Positions 58,053 to 64,000 of a stretch of DNA of 64,000 nt are shown piece after piece; positions within the stretch are counted from its first letter, which is position 1, and every line of letters begins with the position of its first letter. A program made the translations under genes and the position numbers. The notes under the pieces were generated by a model. The model was given only the letters and a program-made list of their open reading frames with translations, was not told the origin of the DNA and did not search any database. The stretch comes from DATKGL01 sp035510455 (GTDB lineage: Bacteria; Patescibacteriota; Saccharimonadia; Saccharimonadales; UBA4665), in assembly GCA_035510455.1 (NCBI GenBank), contig DATKHB010000020.1, positions 27,974 through 91,973 of the forward strand. The letters are read 5' to 3'.

Positions 58053-58547
58053 CTAAATTGGATGATCGTCCTCTCCCAATTTGTCGAGCATCGCTATGAG
58101 CTCATTTGTTGGGAGGGAGCTGCAATCAATTTTGCGTTGTTGAGCAATTATGTAACCCTGAATGATTCGCTTAATTCTTATAGCCTCGTCTCGCCGAAAT
58201 AAACCGATAACATTTGGCTCCTCGTTGTTCATAACACGACTTACGACTTTTATTGATCCGAATAACGGGCCTACCTTAGCAGTAACGTTTAAAACATCTT
58301 CGATCCTCATGCTGGTGACTTCAGCTATCCTGTAAAAGGTACGTTTGGCAACAGTAATTTTTGCTCGATCTAATGTGAGGGTATCGGGGAAAAGAGTAAA
58401 AGTGGTTGTGGCGCTCAATAGCACCTGGTTAGACCCCTTGATTGCGTCTTTCATATCCTGCCTGGATTCTTCGGTGGGAGTTATGTGTGGCTTCTTTTTT
58501 TGCCAAATTCTTGGAGTTCGAGGGGTAATAGTTGTCTGGTCTGCCAT
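58053..58547 (-). CDS. hypothetical protein, possible bacterial PH-like domain
   Basis: 164 residues, soluble. After a basic N-terminus of about 35 residues comes a beta-rich core: LLSATTTFTLFPDTLTLDRA, KITVAKRTFYRIAEVTSMRI, LFGSIKVVSRV, and a helix EAIRIKRIIQGYIIAQQ. This strand-then-helix order resembles PH-like domains, but the match is by layout only. ATG 58547 has GGAG 5 nt upstream and TATAAT further up. Monocistronic. Confidence 0.6.
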   Translation of the reverse strand: MADQTTITPRTPRIWQKKKPHITPTEESRQDMKDAIKGSNQVLLSATTTFTLFPDTLTLDRAKITVAKRTFYRIAEVTSMRIEDVLNVTAKVGPLFGSIKVVSRVMNNEEPNVIGLFRRDEAIRIKRIIQGYIIAQQRKIDCSSLPTNELIAMLDKLGEDDHPI

Positions 58548-58685
58548 AAATCTCCTGCTTACACCTCTTATTATACTCTGATCCAGGATGTTTCGAATAA
58601 GTTAGCCCAGCGGTTTTTTGCTAAATCCTGCCACCGGCTGCGATGTTTAATATTAAACCTTTATTGTCCACGATACGACAAGTTG

Positions 58686-58691
58686 TAAAAT
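58686..58691 (+). promoter_or_regulatory. -10 box, leaderless start of 58698 gene
   Basis: TAAAAT, 6 nt before ATG 58698. Confidence 0.4.
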
Positions 58692-58697
58692 AACTAC

Positions 58698-59498
58698 ATG
58701 GGAAAATCTCTATTACCAAACCATCCAAATATCTATCAGTCTAGGCGTCAAATGCAGCAAACCCTTAGAAAAGTCCCAGAAATTACAATAATCTTCTGGA
58801 TCGCTAAATTACTTACCACTGCTATGGGCGAAGCAACTTCAGACTTCTTGGTATTTAAGATCAACCCTTATGTCGCGGTAACGCTTGGGGCTGTCTCTCT
58901 CGCGGTTGCGCTAGCAATACAGTTCTCGGTACGTCGCTACATACCGTGGGTCTATTGGTTAGCCGTCTCGATGGTAGCTGTCTTTGGCACCATGGCGGCC
59001 GACGGTTTACATATTCAACTAGGCGTGCCCTATATTGCCTCAACCGCATTTTTTGCTATTGTGCTAGCCATTGTCTTTATAGTTTGGCACAAAAGCGAGA
59101 AAACTCTGTCGATCCACAGTATTAATACTCGTCGCCGAGAGATGTTTTATTGGTTCACAGTTCTGGCTACCTTTGCTCTTGGCACTGCTGCTGGTGATTT
59201 AACCGCCACAACCGTCGGTCTGGGCTATTTCTCTTCTGGTTTGTTGTTTGCTGGGTTAATTGTCTTGCCGGCAATAGCTTACTGGTTATTTGGCCTGAAC
59301 GAGATTCTCTGCTTCTGGGTAGCCTATGTCTTAACCCGGCCACTTGGAGCATCATTTGCCGACTGGATGGGCAAATCACGCACTATCGGTGGTCTTGGCT
59401 GGGGCAACGGACATGTCAGCATTGCTTTAACGATTGTAATCATAGTTCTGGTAGTTTATTTAAGCCTCACTCGTAGAGACATTAAGGGCAATAGCTAA
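58698..59498 (+). CDS. COG4705-type membrane protein
   Basis: 266 residues, about eight helices with an internal repeat. KLLTTAMGEATSDFLV (37-52), TFALGTAAGDLTATTVG near 157-173 and VLTRPLGASFADWMGKS near 215-231 are related segments with the pattern (T/L)xxxGxxxxDxx. COG4705 proteins occur in many bacteria, sometimes with manganese-related regulators; the role is not settled. Monocistronic and leaderless by promoter position. Confidence 0.8.
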   Translation: MGKSLLPNHPNIYQSRRQMQQTLRKVPEITIIFWIAKLLTTAMGEATSDFLVFKINPYVAVTLGAVSLAVALAIQFSVRRYIPWVYWLAVSMVAVFGTMAADGLHIQLGVPYIASTAFFAIVLAIVFIVWHKSEKTLSIHSINTRRREMFYWFTVLATFALGTAAGDLTATTVGLGYFSSGLLFAGLIVLPAIAYWLFGLNEILCFWVAYVLTRPLGASFADWMGKSRTIGGLGWGNGHVSIALTIVIIVLVVYLSLTRRDIKGNS

Positions 59499-59641
59499 AC
59501 TGTTCAAAACGAGCATTATTGGGTGAAGATATGCGACCAAGTATTCCGAGTAAGTCATATGAAGCAAACATGTTTATAATGCTGAACCAAGAACCAATAT
59601 GAGTTGCAATTATCATAGATATGAGGTATAACATAATTTCC

Positions 59642-59905
59642 ATGGGCTTATTCAAACCAAACTTCAAACCACCCGAGTACTGCGAAGGAGCAACTGAGAA
59701 TAGAGCAAACAGCGGTTACAGTTTTAAGTATGTGCGTTGCCCAAACGAAGGCGAAGGCTGCATTGAACTAAGCTGGACTCTATGTGGGGTTGAGCTTCCT
59801 CTTGGAATAGGAGCGCAAGTCGTTAAATGCGCTCATGGTTTTTGTGATAGCTCTGCACCGGTCGAAGGCTGGTCTGAAGTAACCGACCCACCTCCAGAAG
59901 ATTAG
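59642..59905 (+). CDS. small cysteine-rich protein, 87 residues
   Basis: ATG 59642 is preferred over ATG 59621 because TATAAC spans 59627-59632, 9 nt before 59642. The product has six cysteines: PEYCEG, RCPNEGEGC (C-x6-C), TLCGV and KCAHGFC (C-x4-C). The two Cys pairs could bind zinc. Acidic, no membrane helix; ends TDPPPED. No family recognised. Confidence 0.5.
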   Translation: MGLFKPNFKPPEYCEGATENRANSGYSFKYVRCPNEGEGCIELSWTLCGVELPLGIGAQVVKCAHGFCDSSAPVEGWSEVTDPPPED

Positions 59906-59983
59906 ACCCCAAAATTATTATCAAAAAGCTCAAAAACACCTCGTAAGCCAAACTAGATTAACTTAACCGTACGAAAGCTGAGT

Positions 59984-60418
59984 TTAGTAAGGGTGCACTC
60001 GATTCCAAATGATTTTCCCTTTTCTTGGGAAGAAGTCCGTGAGTCTATCGGAGCCTGGCATGGACGAATCAATAGTCCAGATGACCCTATCTGTTTCACT
60101 TGCAACGCTCGAAAATAGTACCATAAGCCCATGTCCGATACTGGTTATATGACTATTAAAATCCGGCACATCATATCCAGTCGCAATCAATCTCTCAACT
60201 AGGGCTACGTTATGAAACAGGCCATCATAAACGAAGCGACACAAGTCGTCTACCCGTAAGCTATCTTCCAGTAGGTCTTGTGTCTCTTCGAGTGGTAATA
60301 GCCCTAGAGTATCTAACCCAAACTGAACTCTTTGTTCTGGTGGCCAGTCTGGCTGGGCTTCACGCAGCATTAATGGGGCTAATTCACCTGCCTTATGTTG
60401 GATAGATACTGCTGCCAT
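59984..60418 (-). CDS. hypothetical protein, 144 residues
   Basis: Soluble, mixed alpha/beta. Start MAAVSIQHKAGELAPLMLRE, middle LLPLEETQDLLEDSLRVDDL, end SMPGSDRLTDFFPRKGKIIW. No family recognised. Its upstream region shares two blocks with purF at the same spacing, so both may respond to the same signal. Confidence 0.6.
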   Translation of the reverse strand: MAAVSIQHKAGELAPLMLREAQPDWPPEQRVQFGLDTLGLLPLEETQDLLEDSLRVDDLCRFVYDGLFHNVALVERLIATGYDVPDFNSHITSIGHGLMVLFSSVASETDRVIWTIDSSMPGSDRLTDFFPRKGKIIWNRVHPY

Positions 60419-60468
60419 ATACTAAGTATTAATGTTATTTAGATCGTATGCAACCATAAGAACTTTGG
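60416..60468 (-). promoter_or_regulatory. upstream region of the 60418 gene, alike to that of purF
   Basis: Plus-strand block 1 CATATACTAA (60416-60425) and block 2 TGCAACCATAAGAACTTTGG (60449-60468), 23-nt gap, as before purF. Further up TGGCTG (60464-60469 region) pairs with CAGCCA near 60497-60502, with an inner TGCC-TTC-GGCA stem. Confidence 0.5.
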
Positions 60469-60561
60469 CTGGCTTTTGCCTTCGGCATGTCGCTGACAGC
60501 CATGTCGAACATCATAAGCATGTCGACTACTTGCATGTGGGGTCCCTTTGGTTGTATTTAC

Positions 60562-61041
60562 CTAGTGTTTTTCCAGGAATTTGTCGAGTTTATCGAGCTG
60601 TTGATTAAAGCCCATTTGCATACCTTCGACCGCCATTTTGGCATTTGCTCCGATCTTATTGATCGTGGCTTTCAGTTTCAGTTTTGTTTTACCATTCTCG
60701 TCGGACAGGGTAAGTTCGGTCACCTGATAAATTTCGGTAGTTTCTTCTTGACTTTCGGTCCAGGCTTTCGCCGTGTACGATAGCTTCGAATTCTCCTCCA
60801 CCACCGTATATTTGCCTTCCATCGGCCATCTCGTACCTTTGTAAGCACCCATCGCTTCTCCGGCTTCCATGACGATGTAAATTTTTCCGCCCACGCGCAA
60901 GTCTACTTCGCATTCTGGGATGCTAACATCGTTTGGCCCCCACCATGCTTTGAGCATCTCGGGATCAGTCCAAGCTTGCCAGACCGTTTCAAGCGGGGCA
61001 TTATATGTTCGCTCGAATTCTACTTCTTTAATTGGTGCCAT
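60562..61041 (-). CDS. SRPBCC / AHSA1 family protein
   Basis: 159 residues with the Activator-of-Hsp90-like fold: VEFERTYNAPLETVWQAWTD (7-26), LKAWWGPNDVSIPECEVDLR, and a C-terminal helix MQMGFNQQLDKLDKFL. These proteins bind hydrophobic ligands; in bacteria they are commonly paired with ArsR regulators, as here (gene starts 13 nt after arsR). Ligand unknown. Confidence 0.9.
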   Translation of the reverse strand: MAPIKEVEFERTYNAPLETVWQAWTDPEMLKAWWGPNDVSIPECEVDLRVGGKIYIVMEAGEAMGAYKGTRWPMEGKYTVVEENSKLSYTAKAWTESQEETTEIYQVTELTLSDENGKTKLKLKATINKIGANAKMAVEGMQMGFNQQLDKLDKFLEKH

Positions 61042-61054
61042 AGCTATTTCCTTT

Positions 61055-61381
61055 CTAATTAATTGACTTTAAATATTGATCTAACGAATCGAGACGCTGA
61101 TCCCAAAGTTGCTTATAATTCTCTAAACAGTCGTTAGCTGCAGCAAATGCTTGCGGCTCAACTTTAACAATTTGTTCCTTGCCTCGCCTGGTTTTACTTA
61201 CAAGACCTGAGCGCTCCAGCACTTCTAGGTGTTTAGCCACCCCAGCAAGGGAAAATTTATAGTGCCTAGCGATTGCACCGACACTCATACTGCGCTCGCT
61301 GATACGTTTAAGAATGTCCCGCCTGGTTGGGTCACTAAGCGATCCAAATACGGCGTCTAGGCTGTATGCTTGTTCTACCAT
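61055..61381 (-). CDS. ArsR family winged-helix transcriptional regulator
   Basis: 108 residues. LSDPTRRDILKRISERSMSV (15-34) and the recognition helix in YKFSLAGVAKHLEVLERSGL (41-60), then wing SKTRRGKEQIVKVEP. No metal cysteines, so not an arsenic sensor. First gene of an arsR-SRPBCC pair, with a full promoter at 61390-61418; it probably represses its own pair. Confidence 0.92.
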   Translation of the reverse strand: MVEQAYSLDAVFGSLSDPTRRDILKRISERSMSVGAIARHYKFSLAGVAKHLEVLERSGLVSKTRRGKEQIVKVEPQAFAAANDCLENYKQLWDQRLDSLDQYLKSIN

Positions 61382-61389
61382 ATGGTTGA

Positions 61390-61418
61390 ATGATATATAA
61401 AACCTATTTTATTGTCAA
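61390..61418 (-). promoter_or_regulatory. full promoter of arsR-SRPBCC with leaderless start
   Basis: On the minus strand TTGACA (61418-61413), spacer of exactly 17, TATCAT (61395-61390), then 8 nt to ATG 61381. The clearest case of a complete promoter placing the transcription start on the start codon. Confidence 0.7.
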
Positions 61419-61521
61419 GGGGAAAGAAAAACCATGTCATAGTAACACGGTTCACTTTTGTTATTTCAAGTGCTGGACGGTCTTGGTTAACGAAATCAGA
61501 ACTAAAATATTATTAACAAGG

Positions 61522-62091
61522 CTAGAATATAAAAGGGATTAACATCTTCGTTTTCTTCTTGTAATTGAGATAGATTTCTGGGAATTCGTTTGCCATATTT
61601 TTTTCTTCAACCGTTGCGCTATAGATAAAGTAAGAACCAGCAATGACTAAAGGAATCAGCCAGTATAAACTGATGGCTAAAGCTGAACCGATCATTGCCA
61701 GCAAGATACCTGTATAAATGGGGTGTCGTATGAAACGATAGGGTCCAGTTGTAACCAGTTCCGGGTTTTGTTTCTTGGTCATGGGCATGCCCCAGTTTTT
61801 GCCTAAATATAGACGGGCCCACACGGCTAAAAGTAGACCCAATAAGAATACAATAAACCCGACGATAAGAAGGGCTTCATTACTGTTAACGATTTGCTGA
61901 TTTTTAAAAACATATGCTTGTCTGAAGGAAAGATGAACAAAGATAACTACTAATACAAAGATCCCTAGACGGAGGCCCGCATAACCGTTCAATCTAGGTT
62001 TAGTATTTTTCTTGGCTCCGAACGCTGAGATCATCCAATAAATCCAAAAAATGATCCAAATCCATATAATTGAGTCTCTTAAAAGGGCCAT
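61522..62091 (-). CDS. isoprenylcysteine carboxyl methyltransferase (ICMT) family membrane protein
   Basis: 189 residues, five helices. The ICMT motif is GPYRFIRHPIYTGILLAMIG near 113-132 with YIYSATVEEKNMANEFPEIYLNY near 150-175 (Glu-Glu). In bacteria this fold (PEMT/ICMT) methylates small molecules or lipids; the substrate is not a prenyl-protein. TGA-TAAACT lies 6 nt before ATG. Confidence 0.85.
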   Translation of the reverse strand: MALLRDSIIWIWIIFWIYWMISAFGAKKNTKPRLNGYAGLRLGIFVLVVIFVHLSFRQAYVFKNQQIVNSNEALLIVGFIVFLLGLLLAVWARLYLGKNWGMPMTKKQNPELVTTGPYRFIRHPIYTGILLAMIGSALAISLYWLIPLVIAGSYFIYSATVEEKNMANEFPEIYLNYKKKTKMLIPFIF

Positions 62092-62097
62092 TATATT

Positions 62098-62106
62098 AGT
62101 TTATCA
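62098..62106 (-). promoter_or_regulatory. extended -10 of the ICMT gene, leaderless start
   Basis: On the minus strand TGA then TAAACT, 6 nt before ATG 62091. Confidence 0.45.
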
Positions 62107-62321
62107 CTCGCTGGGATGTGGTGCTGTTAACAAAGGCCTAACGTTGCTTATGATTACTTCAGGACAAAAAATGCGTGAAAGTAGCGGCTGGGCGTATGGT
62201 TCGTTGATCAAACTTTTGAGGAAGAAGTAGATTGCGATATCCTTGAGATACGTCAACTAATTGATAATGATACTTCAAATAGCCTAGCTGACCTTACTGA
62301 ACGAAGTCAGAAGAAAAATTG

Positions 62322-62330
62322 TGATAAAAT
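62322..62330 (+). promoter_or_regulatory. extended -10 of the 62340 gene, leaderless start
   Basis: TGA then TAAAAT (62325-62330), 9 nt before ATG 62340. Confidence 0.45.
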
Positions 62331-62339
62331 TGTTAGATT

Positions 62340-62825
62340 ATGACTTCTAAAATTGAACTTCCAATAAGACGATATGAAGCAGGAACAACCGGGAAAGGTG
62401 CCCGCCTAGAGTTGCCTGACGATAAGGACGTTGTTCTTGAACAATACGATACAGGAATTCAGGTTCATTTACTCTGGCCAACGGTTTTGAGTGTTTATGA
62501 TTTCTTTGACAGAGCTACTGAGGTACTTGGACTAGAGTTCGATGAAATAATAAGTCAGTCGCTAAGTAAAGAATTAGTTATACCAAGAGAACAGATAAAG
62601 ATGCGCCATGAAGAGATTGGGATCGCTAGGTTAAGTATAAATGAGGACTTAGGGAGTTTAGTTTGGGAAAATTTCGGCAATAGGGGAGATTTTGAAGGTG
62701 GAGTTGTTTCTCGTCATATTGGTGATATTTCGATCGGTGCTTTAATGGCACAGACGGGGAATAGTGCCGTTGTGAATAACCTAGATGTAATTACTGAACA
62801 AGTTAAAGCAGAGTTACAGCTATAA
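62340..62825 (+). CDS. hypothetical protein, 161 residues
   Basis: Soluble. Starts MTSKIELPIRRYEAGTTGKG; contains LLWPTVLSVYDFFDRATEVLG and a C-terminal half with MRHEEIGIARLSINEDLGSL and SIGALMAQTGNSAVVNNLDV. No family recognised. Converges with the relE-type gene; its 3' side carries a copy of a 34-nt repeat. Confidence 0.55.
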   Translation: MTSKIELPIRRYEAGTTGKGARLELPDDKDVVLEQYDTGIQVHLLWPTVLSVYDFFDRATEVLGLEFDEIISQSLSKELVIPREQIKMRHEEIGIARLSINEDLGSLVWENFGNRGDFEGGVVSRHIGDISIGALMAQTGNSAVVNNLDVITEQVKAELQL

Positions 62826-62856
62826 TAGTTAATTTATTATAAACGGCTTATGCTTT

Positions 62857-62890
62857 GGCTGGCCATGGTTAACCAGCTTCGGACTAATTT
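62857..62890 (+). repeat. direct repeat copy 1 flanking the toxin-antitoxin genes
   Basis: 34 nt starting GGCTGGCCATGGTTAACCAG. Matches copy 2 at 63483 at about 30 positions. Inner inverted repeat GCTGG 62858-62862 / CCAGC 62873-62877. Confidence 0.6.
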
Positions 62891-62917
62891 CGGCCTCCAG
62901 TCCGAGTTCGGGATTTT

Positions 62918-63199
62918 TTAAATTACTTGCAATCGTTTGGACGCTATAGTGTATACAACTGATCTATGTTGGATAACAAAAATCTTAACTTTTTGCCTTT
63001 CTATCCTAAATACTACTCGGTAATCACCAACCCTTAATTTCCGATAGTTCTTTAACGAATGTCTCAGTGTTTTACCGTATATTTCGGGTCTGGTCATTAG
63101 TTTTGATTCTATTGCTTCTCTAATCTTACTTTTCCAAGGCTCACCTATTTTAGGCAGGTCTTCCTTAACCACCTCGTTACTATAGAGAACTTCATACAT
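62918..63199 (-). CDS. RelE/ParE-type toxin
   Basis: 93 residues. MYEVLYSNEVVKEDLPKIGE at the start, KLMTRPEIYGKTLRHSLKNY in the middle, then YRKLRVGDYRVVFRIERQ and IFVIQHRSVVY, the RelE superfamily core with basic residues for mRNA cleavage. The antitoxin gene lies just upstream with a 3-nt gap. Ribosome-bound mRNA cleavage is the known role of RelE; ParE members poison gyrase, and this cannot be told apart here. Confidence 0.88.
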   Translation of the reverse strand: MYEVLYSNEVVKEDLPKIGEPWKSKIREAIESKLMTRPEIYGKTLRHSLKNYRKLRVGDYRVVFRIERQKVKIFVIQHRSVVYTIASKRLQVI

Positions 63200-63202
63200 A
63201 TT

Positions 63203-63427
63203 CTAAGGGTTAAATACTTCAGAATGAGTATGAAAAGTGGTGTTTTTAGTGTCTCTCGAGGAAGCTATTTTGTCCCATGCTTCATCTTCCTCTATTTCAA
63301 GACCAATTTCTATTAAGTGCTCTGCCTTAGTAGCAGTAGGGACTTGATCTCGCTTAGCCAAGTCAGCTAGAGCTGTCCTGACGTCTTCTGGCACACTAAC
63401 GTTTATTCTGGATTTTGCCGTACTCAT
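63203..63427 (-). CDS. ribbon-helix-helix type antitoxin
   Basis: 74 residues. The start SRINVSVPEDVRTALADLAK is a ribbon-helix-helix DNA-binding pattern; the rest (LIEIGLEIEEDEAWDKIASS, then a Thr/His-rich end) is the toxin-binding tail. Antitoxin first is the normal order; it should repress the operon. Predicted leaderless: TGA-TACACT, 6 nt, ATG 63427. Confidence 0.85.
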   Translation of the reverse strand: MSTAKSRINVSVPEDVRTALADLAKRDQVPTATKAEHLIEIGLEIEEDEAWDKIASSRDTKNTTFHTHSEVFNP

Positions 63428-63433
63428 AGTTAT

Positions 63434-63442
63434 AGTGTATCA
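63434..63442 (-). promoter_or_regulatory. extended -10 of the toxin-antitoxin operon, leaderless start
   Basis: On the minus strand TGA then TACACT, 6 nt before ATG 63427. Confidence 0.45.
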
Positions 63443-63482
63443 AAAGTGTGCCAGTTGTCAATATCTTTTCCATCACACTTAT

Positions 63483-63515
63483 GGCTGGTCATAATTAACC
63501 AGTTCGGACTAATTT
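63483..63515 (+). repeat. direct repeat copy 2 flanking the toxin-antitoxin genes
   Basis: 33 nt starting GGCTGGTCATAATTAACCAG. Inner inverted repeat CTGGT 63485-63489 / ACCAG 63498-63502; differs from copy 1 in the arms but keeps pairing. Confidence 0.6.
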
Positions 63516-64000
63516 GGTTATCAATAACTAGCTCTAGCGGGCTCATTAATTACGTGACGATTGACACATATCGCTATAAAGTTAAGCACTATAATCAATA
63601 AATACAAGACCCGCGACACTTTTTGTGCATTACTGGTAGTGGCGTGTTACGGGAGTCGCTAGGCTTAGCTCATTGGAGTGATTAAATTTGACCTATAACA
63701 GCTTAACTCAAGTCAGAACTATCGACTTAAGAAACAAATTATCTAATACGAGAATAACGTTCCAGAGTCCTTTACTACGTGGAGTCTGGGGATCGATTAT
63801 GCTCGGCTTGCGATAGTAAGTGAGTTTAGAACTCAAATAGCTTTAGCTTACCCCCGTAAAGGGTATACCTACCCTATTGGTACAAGAATTAATGTTTTTT
63901 CGCAATATAACTTCGGTGATTCGAATAACTCTGGCGTGGAAAATCTGAAGCAGAATTCTCTAACATAATCTGGGAACTTTGCTTCCGTGGTATGGTGATA

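Larger units (their letters stand above)
62092..62339. other. 248-nt intergenic region between divergent genes
   Basis: Holds the two leaderless promoters at its ends. The middle has only short open frames in different phases on the plus strand (e.g. 62171-62230, ending LIKLLRKK, and a further piece up to 62342), which may be remains of a decayed gene. No start signal fits. Confidence 0.3.
63428..64000. other. 573-nt gene-free, hairpin-rich end of window
   Basis: No ORF above 43 codons; the best (63688-63816, TTG start) has no known match. TATAAT at 63590-63595 could start transcription rightwards. After it come several hairpins: AAGTC 63710/GACTT 63724, CCAGA 63762/TCTGG 63785, GAGTT 63822/AACTC 63830, AGGGTA 63860/TACCCT 63870. 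An RNA gene cut by the window end is possible; no tRNA, rRNA, RNase P or SRP signature was recognised. Confidence 0.35.

Noticed and set aside
60487..60783. Plus-strand ORF of 98 codons opposite the SRPBCC gene
   Set aside because: Most of it is antisense to the clearly homologous SRPBCC protein; the start has no support.
63561..63595. Full promoter TTGACA ... TATAAT near 63561
   Set aside because: The spacing is 23 nt, too long for a sigma70 promoter; only the -10 was kept as weak evidence.
1..64000. UGA recoded to glycine as in some CPR lineages
   Set aside because: Many genes end at TGA at the family-typical position, e.g. in the ATGA overlaps at 7985, 20825, 24041, 33517 and 53310, and none needs in-frame UGA.
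1..64000. CRISPR array, insertion sequence, prophage or rRNA genes
   Set aside because: No regularly spaced repeats, transposase or integrase motifs, phage structural genes or rRNA sequence were seen.

Overview
The window looks like part of a small-genome member of the Candidate Phyla Radiation (Patescibacteria), most probably Candidatus Saccharibacteria (TM7). The evidence is the dense packing of core genes with ATGA stop/start overlaps, the shortened AlaRS and UvrC, a bL32 without zinc cysteines, ribosomal proteins uL25-type (rplY) and bS16 with long acidic tails, an FtsA-like ATPase followed by a Lys/Asp-rich membrane protein, an LPNTG surface protein, and a Gram-positive style envelope without outer-membrane genes. 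UGA acts as a normal stop throughout, which excludes the UGA=Gly lineages (Gracilibacteria, Absconditabacteria). The lineage is inferred from gene families and was not checked by a search.

Layout. 1-501: 3' end of mnmA. 581-12517: lipid II flippase murJ, lepA, alaS, then an envelope/division operon (ftsA-like, membrane protein, ruvX, mltG, LysM-CHAP hydrolase). 12561-26044: obgE, sbcB-like exonuclease, uvrA, dedA (minus), rplY, trhO-uvrC, pepP, small membrane protein-secG, oligopeptide-binding protein. tRNA-Leu(CAG) lies at 26060. 26177-30188: NUDIX, hydrolase-murF-like, ddl. 30271-36953: leuS, rpmF-nusB-nudix-rnc, rpsP, khpA-like, trmD. 36987-38384: nickel superoxide dismutase sodN with its maturation protease sodX and a PIG-L deacetylase. 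38389-54854: accessory envelope region with a minimal zincin, a triple YbjQ protein, several glycosyltransferases, a frameshifted DHFR-like gene, an LPNTG surface protein, a CcdA-thioredoxin fusion, an ABC-2 exporter and a GT2-NodB-hydrolase operon. 55032-64000: RRM RNA-binding protein, a second Ddl-like ATP-grasp gene, purF, many small genes of unknown function, arsR-SRPBCC, a RelE-type toxin-antitoxin pair and a gene-free, hairpin-rich end.

How the genes work together. The core part serves translation (LepA, AlaRS, LeuRS, bL32, bS16, uL25-type, TrmD, TrhO, MnmA, NusB, RNase III), nucleotide excision repair (UvrA, UvrC) and cell-wall building (MurJ, MurF-like, Ddl, MltG, LysM-CHAP). The accessory part serves surface glycans, redox handling of exported proteins and oxidative-stress defence.

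Main observations. (1) A pervasive promoter architecture: about twenty genes on both strands have a -10 box, often extended TGn, only 6-9 nt before the start codon, which predicts leaderless mRNAs. A smaller set has clear Shine-Dalgarno sites instead. (2) A strongly structured element downstream of murJ at 2187-2352 contains mutually exclusive stems ending in a T-tract on the minus strand. (3) The upstream regions of purF and of an unknown gene at 60418 share two blocks at identical spacing. (4) The relE-type cassette is flanked by two near-identical 34-nt direct repeats. (5) A complete sodN-sodX pair is present. (6) The LysM-CHAP gene appears to start at an ATT codon behind a good Shine-Dalgarno site.
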